Assembly: GCA_963995505.1 (NCBI GenBank)
Contig: OZ023186.1
Coordinates: forward strand, 8,315,570 to 8,379,569
Direction: 5' to 3'
From: Hypericum androsaemum
Taxonomy: Eukaryota > Streptophyta > Magnoliopsida > Malpighiales > Hypericaceae
Length of the DNA: 64,000 nucleotides
Under the pieces are notes generated by a model. That model was not told the origin of the DNA and did no database searches. It saw nothing but the letters and a program-made list of their open reading frames with translations. Positions 1 to 11,836 of this stretch are shown one piece after another; the first letter of the stretch is position 1, and every line of letters begins with the position of its first letter. The position numbers were made by a program, and so were the translations under genes.

Positions 1-437
1 GGCGCGCCTGGAAGGATCCAGATGCCACCGAAGGGCCACGAGCGCAGCCATTCAGCCTGTTGGCCGAGCGGACGCGTCCCTTCGGGGTGGCTGCCTCCTT
101 GCCTCCTCCAGCCTATAAATAGGCCTGTCCCCCTGCCACAATTCTCATCCCAGCAGCACATGCACCTTCTAGCATTGTTGTCTTCTCCTCTCCCCCCGTT
201 CTTCATCTAGGAAAGAGTCCCGAAAGTTCTGGGTATATAAGGGTTCACCCGAAAGTTTCGAGATACGTGTGCAACGTTCTTGGAAACGCCCTAAACAGTC
301 GTTGTATCTTGGGGACGATTGCCGAAGCCCGTACCGCACTGAAATATACGGGGCAATCTCATCTTACGGAGAAAGTGTCCAACACTTGCCTCGACTGAAG
401 TGATCCTAATCAAGTACACCAACTCCGACAAACAACA
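1..437 (+). repeat. 5' LTR (partial) of the copia element
   Basis: It matches 5485-5921 base for base with about nine substitutions. A TATAAATA box at 114-121 would drive the element's RNA. The shared sequence continues two bases past the CA end at 437, so the exact end is uncertain by two bases. Confidence 0.93.
114..121 (+). promoter_or_regulatory. TATA box of the copia 5' LTR
   Basis: TATAAATA in a GC-rich setting, repeated at 5598-5605 in the 3' LTR. It sits about 340 bases before the gag start, as expected for an LTR promoter. Confidence 0.7.
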
Positions 438-453
438 ATCGTAAGACGAGATT

Positions 454-3400
454 GTGTACTTGAAGATGGCATCGACAAGCTCAGCACCAGTGCCAGCGGT
501 CCCGGGAACTGCCCACGCCGAAAAGCCGGCCAAGTTCAACGGTACCGAATTCAAGAGGTGGCAACAGAAGATGTTGTTCTACCTGACGACGCTCAACCTG
601 GTCCGATTCCTGAAGGAAGAGGCTCCGAAGGTAGCGAAAAATGAGGCAGATCAACAGAAGATCAACGCCCTCGATGCATGGAGTCACAGCGACTTCCTAT
701 GCCAGAACTACGTCCTGAATGGACTAGACGACACGCTCTACAACGTCTACGCAGAAGCTAAGACCGCTAAAGAGCTGTGGAGTTCACTCGAGAAGAAGTA
801 CAAAACGGAGGATGCCGGGACGAAGAAATTCATCGTCGGACGATTCCTCGACTTCAAGATGGTGGACTCCAAGAAGGTCATCGACCAAGTGCAAGAGTTG
901 CAGCTGATCCTTCACGAGATCCAAGCTGAAGGGATGCAACTCAGCGAGTCCTTCCAAGTAGCTGCAATGATCGAGAAGCTCCCCCCGCTGTGGAAGGACT
1001 TCAAGAGCTACCTCAAGCACAAGAGGAAGGACATGAGCCTAGAAGACCTGATCGTGAGACTTAGGATCGAGGAAGACAACCGAAAGTCCAAAGTTAAGCA
1101 AGGCAAGGCCAACTCTGAGACCACCGTGCACCTCGGTGAGGGAAAAAGTGGCAAGAAGAGGAAAAAGTCCGAGGATAAGCAGAAGGAGCAAAAGCCCAAG
1201 AAGAAAAAGATCAAGGGCGATTGCTACAACTGCGGGAAACCCAGACACATGGCTAAGGTCTGTCGCCAGCCGAAGAAGGAAAACCAAGGAAAGGCTAACC
1301 TAGCTGAAGATTTGTCCCAGATGGATCTGTCAGCCGTAGTGTTTGAAGCGAACCTGGTGGACAATCCGAGAGAGTGGTTCGTGGACACTGGATCTACCCG
1401 CCACGTCTGCTCGGACAAGGAGATGTTCTCGAACTATATCCCGATCACCGGGCGAAAGCTGTTCATGGGAAACTCCGCAACGTCCAAGATCGTCGGTCTG
1501 GGAAAGGTGGTCCTGAAGCTGACCTCAGGAAAGGAGCTGACCCTCAAGGATGTGCTGCATGTCCCAGACATCCGCAAGAACTTAGTCTCTGGCTCACTGT
1601 TAAGCAAAGCCAATCTTAAGCTTGTATTTGAGGCTGATAAGTTTGTACTGACCAAAGCGGGTCAATTCATAGGAAAGGGTTACCTAGAAAGGGGGCTATT
1701 TAAGATGAATGTAATAACTGTACATCGCACCTTTAACGGTAAAAATAAAGTTAATACTTCTTCTTACTTGGCCGAGTGTTCTAATTTATGGCATGGTAGA
1801 TTAGGACACGTAAATCTAAACTCGCTAAGAAAGTTAGTAAGTTTATATTTATTACTGAATCTAGAGTTCAACCCGTCCGATAAATGTGAAGTATGTGTGG
1901 AGGCTAAAATGACCAAAGCACATTTCCATTCAGTGGAAAGAAGTACTATGCCTTTAGAATTAATTCATACGGACACTTGCGATATGAAACACGTGCAAAC
2001 TAAAGGCGGGAAGAAATACTTCATCACATTTATCGATGATTGCACGAGATACTGTTACGTATATCTCCTAAAGGGCAAAGACGAAGCTCTTGATGCTTTT
2101 AAGAGATATATCTCCTAAGAGGTTGAAAATTAACTCAGCGTGAAAATCAAAATGATCCGAAGTGATCGAGGAGGAGAATATGTAGCTCCGTTTGAGGAAC
2201 TCTGTCAAGAACATGGCATTATTCATCAGACGACTGCTCCATATTCACCTCAATCGAATGGCGTAGCTGAACGCAAAAATCGAACTCTTAAGGAGATGAT
2301 GAACGCTATGTTGATTAGCTCGGGCTTACCCCAGAACATGTGGGGGGAAGCTGTGCTCTCAGCTAACCACATTCTAAACAAATTGCCACACAAGAAAAGG
2401 GATAAAACCCCATATGAACTATGGAAAGGAAGGAAGCCTTCCTACGGTTACCTTAAAGTGTGGGGGTGCCTAGCAAAGGTCGAAGTACCTAAGCCTAAGC
2501 AGGTGCGCATAGGACCCAAGACCATTGATTGCATCTTTATCGGATATGCGCAAAATAGCAGTACTTATCGATTCTTGGTGCATAAATCTGAAAACCCTGA
2601 GATAAACACGGGAATGGTCATAGAATCAAGGAACTCAATGTTTTTTGAAGAAAGCTTTCCTAATAAGGAAAGAAAGGAAGCAAGTCTGAAGAAAAGGACT
2701 CACGAGACTACGCAAGGGTCAAATCAGGAAGATGATGAACCTAGACGTAGTAAACGGATGAAGGTGGCCAAATCTTTCGGTCCGGACTATCTAACCTATG
2801 CGTTAGAAGATAAGCCCAGGACAATCCAAGAGGCATTGTCCAGTCCAGATGCTCCTCTCTGGAAGGAAGCTATCAATAGTGAGATAGAATCCATTATGCA
2901 AAACCACACGTGGTAAATCGTGGATCTCCCACCGGGCTGTAAACCTTTGGGATGCAGGTGGATCCTAAAAAGGAAATACAAAGCTGATGGATCAATCGAC
3001 AAGTACAAAGCTCGATTGGTAGCTAAGGGGTTCAAGCAGAAGGAGGGATATGATTTCTTTGACACGTATTCGCCTGTCACAAGAATCACATCGATTAGAG
3101 TACTCATAGCTATTGCAGCACTCTATAACCTCGAGATCCACCAAATGGATGTAAAAACAGCTTTCCTAAATGGAGAACTGGAAGAGTAGATATACATGGA
3201 GCAACCTGAAGGGTTTGTGGCTCCCGGACAAGAGCATAAAGTGTGCCGACTAGTCAAGTCACTATACGGGCTAAAACAAGCGCCGAAACAGTGGCACGAG
3301 AAATTTGACGGAACAATGCTGTCAAATGGATTTAAGATCAATGAGTGCGATAAATGTGTTTACATTATGGGCACACCTGAAGCTTACGTAATTGTATGTC

Positions 3401-4353
3401 TCTATGTAGATGACTTACTAATTATGGAAAGCAATAAATAGGTTATTGTGAAAACTAAAAACATGTTAAAGAGTCACTTTGACATGAAAGATATGGGTCT
3501 GGCAGACGTCATACTAGGAATAAAAATTTGTAGGAAAGCTGACGAAATTATCTTGACACAATCCCACTACGTGGAAAACGTGCTCAAGAAGTTTGAAGCT
3601 TTCGACAAACCTCCGGTTAAGACTCCAGTAGATTTGAATCTACACTTAGCCAAGAATCGAGGGGATCCAGTATCGCAACTGAAGTATGCGCAAATTATCG
3701 GGAGCTTGATGTATTTAACAAACTGCACTCGTCCCGATATTGCGTACTCGGTTAGTAAACTTAGTAGATTCACAAGTAATCCAGGAAAGGATCACTGGCT
3801 AGCTCTAGAAAGGGTTTTACGGTATTTAAAACATACCATAAACCATGGCATACATTATGCTAAATATCCAGCTGTATTAGAAGGATACAGTGACGCAAAT
3901 TAGATATTGGACACTAAGGACTCCAAATCTACGAGTGGATACGTATTCACCATAGGAGGAGGAGCTGTGTCTTGGAAGTCCTCTAAACAAACATGCATAG
4001 CTCGATCCACCATGGAGTCGGAGTTTATAACGCTAGATAAAGCTGGGGAAGAAGCTGAATGGCTTAGAAACTTCTTAGAGGATATTCCGTGCTGGAGTAA
4101 ACCAGTGCCTCCCGTATTGATACACTATGATAGCATGTCTACAATCGGGAGAGCACAAAGTACATTGTACAACGGAAAGTCTTGACATATCCGTCGGAGA
4201 CACAATACCGTTAGACAGTTGATCTCTAGTGGGGTGATCAGCATTAACTATGTAAAGTCCAAGGACAACTTAGCTGATCCTTTTACGAAAGGAATCAATA
4301 GAGATCAAATGTACAACGCAGTAAGAGGAATGGGATTAAAATCCACACAATAA
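454..4353 (+). pseudogene. copia gag-pol polyprotein with six in-frame stop codons
   Basis: One reading frame of 1299 codons covers the whole polyprotein with no frameshift. It is interrupted by stops at 2116 (TAA), 2914 (TAA), 3187 (TAG), 3439 (TAG), 3901 (TAG) and 4183 (TGA). Visible domains in order are: a Gag region; a CX2CX4HX4C zinc knuckle near 1231-1272; a protease with DTGST near 1384; an integrase HHCC zinc region near 1790-1910 and catalytic Asp/Glu region near 1970-2180; a reverse transcriptase with YVDD near 3402; and RNase H from about 3885, ending in TAA at 4351. Every break is a simple base substitution. As it stands the copy cannot make a full product and would depend on another copy to move. 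Confidence 0.92.
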
Positions 4354-4896
4354 AGAACGTCCATAGCGGTAACTCAACCATGATGAGTGGAGATCCCACA
4401 AACTTGACTCAATGAGACAACTAAGTTATGGAGGGTTCAGTGAATCACCTGGAACCTATCTCATTCTCAGAAGCTGCCCAGGTATTAACCTGCAGAGGTG
4501 TGGTAAGGATAAGCATTACGCTTTTAATGATTCCTATACCTTGATTAAGGTGGAGTATGGCAGGATACTCCTGATAGGAGATCACCTATGTAAGTGTGAA
4601 GTGAGGCCACTTCAAATGGAAAAAATACTTATGAATCCAAGATACGGTCCATGGCCGAAACGGACACAACGTGAGAACCTAAATATACTAGGGTTATTAT
4701 TGTGTAAATGTTATTGTCTTGGTTTACACCAAAAGCTGACGGTTCAAGACATCATGTTCACCGAGCAGCAAGTAAATCCGATAACATATTACTAGAGAAG
4801 GTTCAAAGCCGCAAGCTACCTGTCTCGATGCAATAATAACACGTCAGAACTTTCGATTAGAGTCTGCATGCATTAATCATCATTCATGTGGGGGAT
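4354..4896 (+). other. copia 3' untranslated region with polypurine tract
   Basis: This lies between the pol stop and the 3' LTR. It ends in a purine run containing GTGGGGGA (about 4888-4895), directly before the TGTTGGG start of the LTR. That is the usual polypurine primer position. A 127-codon open frame inside it matches nothing I recognise. Confidence 0.75.
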
Positions 4897-5096
4897 TGTT
4901 GGGTTTTGAATGAAAGTTCAATAAAGCCCACAAATGGTAAGGCCCAAAATGGAGGCCCAAAGGGAAATGGGAAAGTGCAATCCCACATTGATTAGAGCAA
5001 GGAGGATTTCCTTGTTTATAAGGAATTTTCCTCCTTGCCTATCAACTTGATTGGCTACCCAAAAGGCTGACCCACCGCTAGCTGCCTTCGCACCAT

Positions 5097-5183
<87 letters not shown>

Positions 5184-5921
5184 CACTCGCGCACACGCAC
5201 GCGCAAGCGCACGTGCGTGTGCGCATGGTGCATTGGACGCAAGTCGCAATGGGCGCTTTGTGGCGCATTTGGCACTTTGCACGTGCGCATCGTCGCGAGG
5301 AGCTGGAGGAGCCTTAAGTATTTTGCCCGGGCTCAGAGGCAGCTTCGCAGCTACCTAAGCGACGAGGAGCTGCGAGCGCCTTCAGGTTGGCCGTCGAAGA
5401 GGCACGACGGACTGGAACGTCCAGGAGGCTTCCAGAAGGCCGAAGGAGTGCGAGATCTCCCGCGAAAGGGCGCGAGCGCAGCCTGGCGCGCCTGGAAGGA
5501 TCCAGAAGCCACCGAAGGGCCACGAGCGCAGCCAGTCAGCCTGTTGGCCGAGCGGACGCGTCCATTCGGGGTGGCTGCCTCCCTGCCTCCTCCAGCCTAT
5601 AAATAGGCCTGTCCCCCTGCCAGAATTCTCATCCCAGTAGCACATGCACCTTCTAGCATTGTTGTCTTCTCCACTCCCCCCGTTCTTCATCTAGGAAAGA
5701 GTCCCGAAAGTTCTGGGTATATAAGGGTTCACCCGAAAGTTTCGAGATACGTGTGCAACGTTCTTGGAAATGCCCTAAACAGTCGTTGTATCTTGGGGAC
5801 GATTGCCGAAGCCCGTACCGCACTGAAATATACGGGGCAATCTCGTCTTACGGAGAAAGTGTCCAACACTTGCCTCGACTGAAGTGATCCTAATCAAGTA
5901 CACCAACTCCGACAAACAACA
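4897..5921 (+). repeat. 3' LTR of the copia element, 1025 bp
   Basis: Starts TGTTGGG after the polypurine tract and ends ACAACA. Its last 437 bases match 1-437. It holds the TATA box at 5598-5605 and a GAGCAC hexanucleotide array at 5099-5182 in its U3 part. It is unusually GC-rich from about 5180 to 5620 compared with the AT-rich surroundings. Confidence 0.92.
5099..5182 (+). repeat. (GAGCAC)14 microsatellite in the LTR
   Basis: Fourteen perfect GAGCAC units, followed by imperfect GCAC/GCGC-rich sequence to about 5220. The matching part of the 5' LTR is outside the window, so whether both LTRs carry it is unknown. Open frames across it (Glu-His, Ala-Arg, Val-Leu repeats) are by-products of the repeat. 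Confidence 0.95.
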
Positions 5922-6373
5922 ATGATCGCCACACTTTTTTGTTTATTTATCATTAACTAAGTTAATCAGACCTAAATATCAATCATTAGTCATCTAAAGG
6001 TGTTCCAATAAAATTGAGCAATACGATATACCAAAATGTAAATCCAATAAGCCACATAGTTGTCCTTTATTGTTTTATTTTAATCTGTACTTATAGTGAT
6101 GGAACCCATTTTTTTACTTTACTAATTTTACAATGGTATTATTATTTTTTCCCTTATGTATGTCTTTTATTGTTTTTATTTTAATCTCTTAAACTTATGT
6201 TTCAATTATTCAAATGATAACTCCAAAAAAAGTCGTGGTAGGTACTCCAATACAGTAATATATGCCCTACTTTATGTTTAAAAATTGATAGTCACTTTTT
6301 TATTATGCAATATCATTTAGGTATACCTTATTTTTTAGCTTTGCTAAGTTTTCTTAAATGTATTGTTCTACAG

Positions 6374-7405
6374 AAATAATATACCGACGGTTGCTACAAT
6401 TATCGGTGTAAGACGAACTCTACTAATAGGTCTTGGAACCCTTATCTTGAATCATTTTGGTGCGATCTTGCTAGTTTTCATCCACCCCGAGGTAATATAT
6501 CAAATTTACTTCACAACTTCACATAATAAATTCTTAGGTAAAATACAACCATGTCCTTGTTGTTCAGTGTTAATACATATATGTATAACAAGATCAATGT
6601 CTTTGTTGCAGAGTTTCAAAAGTAGTATTATGATACCTTTCCATATCCTCTCTATCTTGTTCATGCTTTACCAGGTGAGGATCTCTGGACTTGTTTCTCA
6701 TTTTATCATACAATTTTTATTTTTGTCGGAAGAAGGCTTTTGGATTATGCTTCAATAAACAAAAATATTATGTTATCAAAAGGACTGGGATGAAATTAAT
6801 TCCCGGAGTGTAAGTAGTGATAAATATTTATCATAATTATGTCGTAGGAGCTTGTGTTGAATCGTTAAAAGGTTTGGTTGCTAGCTTGATTTGGCTTAAA
6901 CAATCCGCAGAATTCAGTCAAAATGGTACAGTTAAAACATGGTTACCAATTTTTTAATTTGAGCTATATGTAAATGTATCAACCAATTATATACTATACG
7001 GAAATATAAATATCCTCCTTTTTATCAATTTTTCCACGGCATTTATACATTTAATTTTTTTTCAAACAATTGATTGTTATTTTTGCTTTCTCGTAGGCTC
7101 GGAAGGTGGACAAGGCAAATTATGAAGTGGTAATCTCTACCATCCTTGTTTAGAATAAACTTCTATTTGCTTATACTTAAGGTTTTTTTACCACTGAATA
7201 ATTTCTGTGATAATAACAGAAAAAACTCTTAGATGATTTTTTTTTATTCTATGATTTTAAATTTTTTTTGGTTGAAATACTTAATAATGTGAACAAATTT
7301 TGTTGCTAACACGCTTATTTTACCTTGCAAGCTGAAAGTATGAAGACCTATCTCACTTTTCTCGGTGTCTATCTTGTCCAAATTTTATTGTTCCCTTTCA
7401 TTTAG
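6374..7405 (+). pseudogene. UbiA prenyltransferase copy, exons 7-10 only
   Basis: Four blocks match exons 7-10 of the intact gene at 11837-16772, with identical lengths for the first three: 6374-6491 (118 bp), 6612-6674 (63 bp) and 7097-7129 (33 bp), all with GT-AG borders. The last block ends at the conserved stop 7403-7405. Sequence from 5922 to 6373 matches intron 6 of the intact gene, so the copia element sits in that intron. Exons 1-6 are outside the window or lost. At exon 10 the acceptor reads GCAAG where the intact gene has GCAGA. The AG has moved one base, and splicing at 7332 would hit TGA at 7341 after three codons, removing the last membrane segment. It is probably non-functional, but it could encode a truncated enzyme if the 5' half survives upstream. 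Confidence 0.85.
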
Positions 7406-7664
7406 AAAAATATGCATCAATATTAGGAGGAGTTGTTATAACCAAGAGTCCATCCTGATCTGAAGCTCATTAGTTTCAAGCAAAAATATCTCAAACACTT
7501 TAATTTTTCATTTTTACTATTTTTGATAGAATAAAGTGATATGAAGCCTTCTGTCTATCTTTATTCTCTCAGCAACCTTTATATGATATAATGATTTTGT
7601 ACTCGCATTATTTAAGAGAATAACTAGTTTCAATATACATGCTTGTCATTCGGTTGAGTGTGGT

Positions 7665-7781
7665 GGATTCGGTCTAGCTAGGCTTAGCATAAAAAATGAA
7701 ACCTTGTTGCTTAAAGGGTGCTGGAGATTTATTGCTAGTCTGGAGGCCTTATGGGCCAAAGCTGTATCCGGGATATATGGG
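7665..7781 (+). pseudogene. LINE reverse-transcriptase C-terminal scrap
   Basis: A short open stretch reads GGFGL-x-R-L, then N-x-x-LL-x-K-x-x-WRF and LWAKAV-x-G-x-YG. This pattern follows the reverse transcriptase in plant L1-type LINEs. No other LINE domain is visible nearby, so it is a small isolated fragment. Confidence 0.6.
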
Positions 7782-9312
7782 TCCACTCTCCCGATCCTTA
7801 GTTTTTTTAAAGTAAATTTTTGTTTTTTTAAGGATTTGAACCTTTGTCATTATCTACTCCACTCTTCCTTTAAAGTAAGTACTCTTTGGTGATCCTTAGT
7901 TCTTCGAGTGTAGTGAATCTTGTACTCATGAACTGTATTGTGGAGTGTTGTGTGGACTTCATTACTCGCAATATCATTGTTGGATATTCTTTCCAGGTTT
8001 TTTCCACCGGATTTTGTTGCTATAGGATTTGACAAAGTTAAACAATTGCAACCTCATTCTCGGGAGAAGCCTACACTACTTTTGGAGATCAGTAAAATTG
8101 TACCTTTCAAAAAAAAAATCAACCAAGTTGCTAGTATTAATAAATAGAAAAACTTTAAATTAGTACAACTAAAATCAACAAAAAAGAGAGTCCACTCTAA
8201 CATCTCAACTCCTTCTTGGTGGCATTATTACCAAGGTTTTCTGAAATGGAACTCGATGATAAACACAATAGAAAGCAGGTTTACTATAATATTTCCACTT
8301 CACCAAGTTGGAAATTCTAGCTTTGTTACTTCTAAAATATTTCTGAGGTCAACGTGTTTGGATCAAAGAAAATTAATGCAATGGTAAACCCTATTGATTA
8401 ATGAATTACTTAATTGACTTCAATGCGTCCAAACGGCACAAATTCAGCTCAATAAATCACGCATTTTTCCAGGAAAATAATTGCATTCTTAGAAATAGTA
8501 CTACTATATTTATAATAGTTGATTACATATTAAAATAACTAATAATTTTGTTTAAAAATATCACGCTGTACAATTGGCAGAAAGGGGAAGCTACTTTTTT
8601 TTTGTGGAAAGGGGAAGCTACCCTTTTTGAAAGTTGTGGCTTCAAAGCCTTGCATTAAGTAAACACATTACATAGGATGAATGTAAATACATAGACAAAA
8701 AAATAGAAAAATATTGCTAGACGTAATACGATAAGGACTAGATGTAGTGTAGGATGTCGCATTGGTCTCGTGGAAGGTGTGGTGGTCAAAGACAACCTCA
8801 CCAGAGAGAAAAACCTAACCAGGAAACTGCTGACCGGAATGGCAGCTAAGAAACAAACCATACGTGCAGCTACATTGGAGATGCAAACTTGCGTAGATGA
8901 ACACTACGATAAACACAAAGTGTCCGTAACAAAAAACCAAGGCAGGTTAAATCCAACCATAACAAGATACGACACGAGCCATAAAAAGGTAGACACCAAT
9001 ATCCGGAGAGCACTTAGATCAATACCAGAGTGAACCACGCAAAATCAGTTTAGAAAACAACATAAAATGCAAAGATATAACATAAAAATAGCGTAACAAG
9101 CATAAAAGAAAACAACAACACGAGCAAAAATTTGGAGGGGTATTTTAGAGAGACCATCACCTCTGGTACTCAAAAGGGAACTACTTCATCATGTCGTCAG
9201 TAGAGTCAGGAAGCAGGCGAGGGTTTGCTAAATCTGAACTAGGCTCAAGAAATCACTATATAGTCTAAAGCAGGCCAGTAGATAATGGTTTGCTAAGCTT
9301 ACATCATTATTA
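7782..9312. other. AT-rich intergenic stretch, no gene recognised
   Basis: Contains a duplicated GAAAGGGGAAGCTAC (about 8580-8625) and a more GC-balanced block at about 8640-9040 with an 87-codon open frame starting at 8770. That frame matches no family I know. I see no promoter, splice structure or terminal repeats. Confidence 0.5.
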
Positions 9313-9319
9313 CTATTCT

Positions 9320-9780
9320 TTGGTTTCATTCAAGCTAAAATAGACTATTTTATGTTTCTTCTCCAAAGAGATCAATCTTTCACCTATTTATTGGTCGATG
9401 TGGATGATATAATCTTGGCAAGCAATGATCCCAGAAGTATTTAAGAGATTAAAGCCTTTTTCGATGATAAGTTGAGGATCAAAGATTTGAGAAAATTGAA
9501 GTTCTTTCGTGGGTTAGAGGTGGCTTGATCCAAAGAAGGAATCCATGTCTGTCAAAGGCAATATGTCATTAACATCCTACATATGTCTGGTTTTCAGAAT
9601 TGCAAGGGAATGAAGACTCCTATGACACAAAAATTTGTAGCTAACACATGAGCCACTATCTGCAGAACTTGAAGATCCTTCCACTTATAGGAAACTTATT
9701 GGGAAGTTGCTCTATCTCACCAATACAAGACCAGATATTTGTTATGTTACACATCGCCTTAGTCAATTCTTGCCTCCATT
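9320..9780 (+). pseudogene. copia reverse-transcriptase/RNase H fragment
   Basis: Translation shows a VDVDD reverse-transcriptase core near 9390, a DLRKLKFF-x-G-LEV block, and further on, in a shifted frame, copia-like sequence leading to RNase H. Stops at about 9440 and 9525 and later frame changes break it. No LTRs are recognisable next to it, so it is a remnant, unrelated in sequence to the element at 1-5921. Confidence 0.7.
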
Positions 9781-10021
9781 AGGACAATACTTGCCTCAAC
9801 CGGCTCTTTGGAGGGAGCCGTGTTGGTGGTGTTACTCCTAACACCAGATTGGCTATTCAAAAAGGTCGAGTCCTTGAGAAAAGCCGTGTTGGTCATATTC
9901 TTCCCAACGAGTTATTGTGAAGAGGGTGGTAGAGTCTCTTTGCTCTTGGTCACCTTAGCTAGGTTAGGGTCAAAACCTTCTCAAACGTCCTCCTAAGACC
10001 TGCCAGGCGTACCAAAAATAA

Positions 10022-11490
10022 TGTTAGAAAAAATGTGAGAACGTCGATCGATCTCGTGATGGCACGGAGTGCTCGTCCCAAGGTCGGTATAGCACTAAAC
10101 GAACAATGGGTGGCCAAAGCCGAGACTATCAACTAACCTAAAGTAAGATAAAAAGCTTAAAGGTTGAGAGATATGTGTGTTTTTATATAGTTATGTCCCT
10201 CTGCTCGTCCATTGCTCTGCTTATATAGAGAAGTAGACCACCTGAGCCTCTTATCGTCTCCTAGTCAAACATGGAGATCTCAAGACTTATCTCTGCCAAT
10301 GCTCATCCTCATCCAACGCCTGACCCAGACTTCCAACACTTATCCCCGCCTAACTCGGACTTTTAATATTTATCCTTGCTAAATTAGAATTTCCAATATT
10401 TATCCTTGTCCCTTGAGAACCGAGTACATCAAGAACACTATAGCTCTTCAACATCTCCGAGAGTTCATCTTGGATTCGGTGACCTCATGCCTCCTCCTTG
10501 CATGGATTTCTCTAGAGTTCTCCTAGATTATGTCTTTTAATTACTCCGCCAACACTGAACCCAGCATCCGAGCATAGGACCTCAATCTCGATGATCCAAG
10601 ACAAGATTTCTTACTTCGACCATCCAAGTTTGAACCTCTCCATCCGGACCATTCGAGGTCGGGATGCCTAATTCGACCATTTGAGGTCGGGAGGTCCATT
10701 TCGGCCATTTGAAGTCGGGGAGCTTATTTCGACCATTCGAGGTCATCTCTTTATCTCGATGATTTGATCTCTTCTTCTGATTTGACCATCCAAGTTTGCT
10801 TAAGCTCGACGATTTTGGGGATGGCTCTCTCCCCACCTTAATTCGACGATTTTGGAGGTAGCGGGCTCCCCACATTAATTCGACGACTTTGAGCCCGACC
10901 CAACTAATTTGACGACTTCTGGCTTACCATCTTAATTCGATGATTTGTAATCCAGGGATCTTGTTTTGATCATTTGGACATCGAGGCCCTACTCCGTCCC
11001 TCCTTAATTCAACGGTTTCATACCCATCGACAAGTTAAGCCCCTTAATTCGACGAGATGGGCTGCTCCTTCTTAAGTCGGCCAGTCAAGCTTGCCCCTTC
11101 TCCTAATTCGACGATTTCTGCCCTTAAGTCTCTAATTCGACGACCTCGAGCCCGACTTCCAATTCGACGATTTTGGTTCCACTCCCTCAAAGCCTTAACT
11201 TCACGATTTGAGCCATGTCAAGCTTAAATCGACCATTTGGCTTGCTTGTCACCCCTGTCTAGGGTGAAGAGAGAAGAACAAAGGAGAAAAAAGCTAAGCT
11301 TGAAGCTTTCTCTGCCAGGAAGACGAGGGCCTGAGAATGGTTGAGGGCAACTTTGGCTGAGGGTATGGTGGAAGGTGGGTTGGTAGAGAGACCTTGGCTG
11401 GCCAAGAAGAAGATGTAGACGGCGGAGAAGGAAAAAAAAGGGGAAAACCCTAAAGGGGAACTACTCCTGAGAAAGAGAGAGAGAGAGATA
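10022..11490 (-). repeat. LTR-like repeat with degenerate internal tandem units
   Basis: Related, in reverse orientation, to the solo LTR at 37550-38795. Both share the end ACGTTCTCACATTTTTTC, a TATA-like TATATAAGCAGAG region (here about 10217-10232, reverse strand) and a long tract of imperfect 30-40 bp units around TTCGACGATTT (here about 10585-11240). Sequence left of 10022 resembles the leader that follows a gypsy 5' LTR (TTGGTACGCCTGGCAGG on the reverse strand), so this may be the 5' LTR of a broken gypsy element. The right end is not defined; 11490 is a guess from the antisense purine-rich sequence before it. Confidence 0.5.
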
Positions 11491-11599
11491 TGTCTCTATG
11501 GAAACCAAAAGGTTGGCATTTTAAAGATCTTTCGTTGGATATCAATATTATAACGTTATATGGAATGAAAAATGGATAACAATGAATGACGGGTGTCGG

Positions 11600-11769
11600 T
11601 GTGGGCACCCATCGCTTACTAAACTTAAAACTATTATACACGTAGAGCACGTTGGTAGACTCCGAGACTTTTTTTCAAGGAACGTAGACTCCGAGACTTC
11701 AAATAATCTATTAGGGACAGCCCACCAAAATCGCCAACCTAATAGTCAATTTTCAATATCAGGTTAGCC
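11600..11769 (+). other. Upstream region of the prenyltransferase with shared promoter repeats
   Basis: Contains ACTAAACTTAAAACTATTAT and AGAGCACGTTG near 11620-11655, and CGCCAACCTAATAGTCAATT near 11732. These motifs recur at 36305-36680, 42675-42935, 44870-45360 and 53665-53740, and on the reverse strand near 22150-22195 upstream of an inverted exon 1. Control elements are possible, but a dispersed repeat carried along with the gene copies is equally likely. Confidence 0.5.
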
Positions 11770-11776
11770 TATAAAT
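11770..11776 (+). promoter_or_regulatory. TATA box of the intact prenyltransferase gene
   Basis: TATAAAT in GCCTATAAATTGAGTAGCTC, 60 bases before the ATG. The inverted exon 1 copy has a matching TATAAATTGAATAGCT on the reverse strand (about 22127-22143), which supports it as part of the conserved promoter. Confidence 0.65.
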
Positions 11777-11836
11777 TGAGTAGCTCATACATCTCTATCA
11801 ACTCCATATTATTTTTTCCACCAACTTGAGCTTCCA

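Larger units (their letters stand above)
1..5921 (+). mobile_element. Ty1/copia LTR retrotransposon, 5' end cut by window edge
   Basis: This is a copia element with protein order gag, protease, integrase, reverse transcriptase, RNase H. The two LTR copies align without gaps at an offset of 5484 bases (position 1 matches 5485, 437 matches 5921), so about 588 bases of the 5' LTR lie outside the window. I count about nine differences in the 437 shared bases, near 2%, which suggests a fairly recent insertion. The element lies in sequence matching intron 6 of the prenyltransferase at 11837-16772. I see no initiator-Met-tRNA type primer site just after the 5' LTR. The target duplication cannot be checked because the left flank is missing. 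Confidence 0.93.

Noticed and set aside
4412..4795. 127-codon frame after copia pol
   Set aside because: Lies in the 3' untranslated region, with no known domain and no link to the pol frame.
5051..5317. Open frames with long Glu-His, Ala-Arg or Val-Leu repeats
   Set aside because: All come from translating the GAGCAC hexanucleotide array in the LTR; no gene structure around them.
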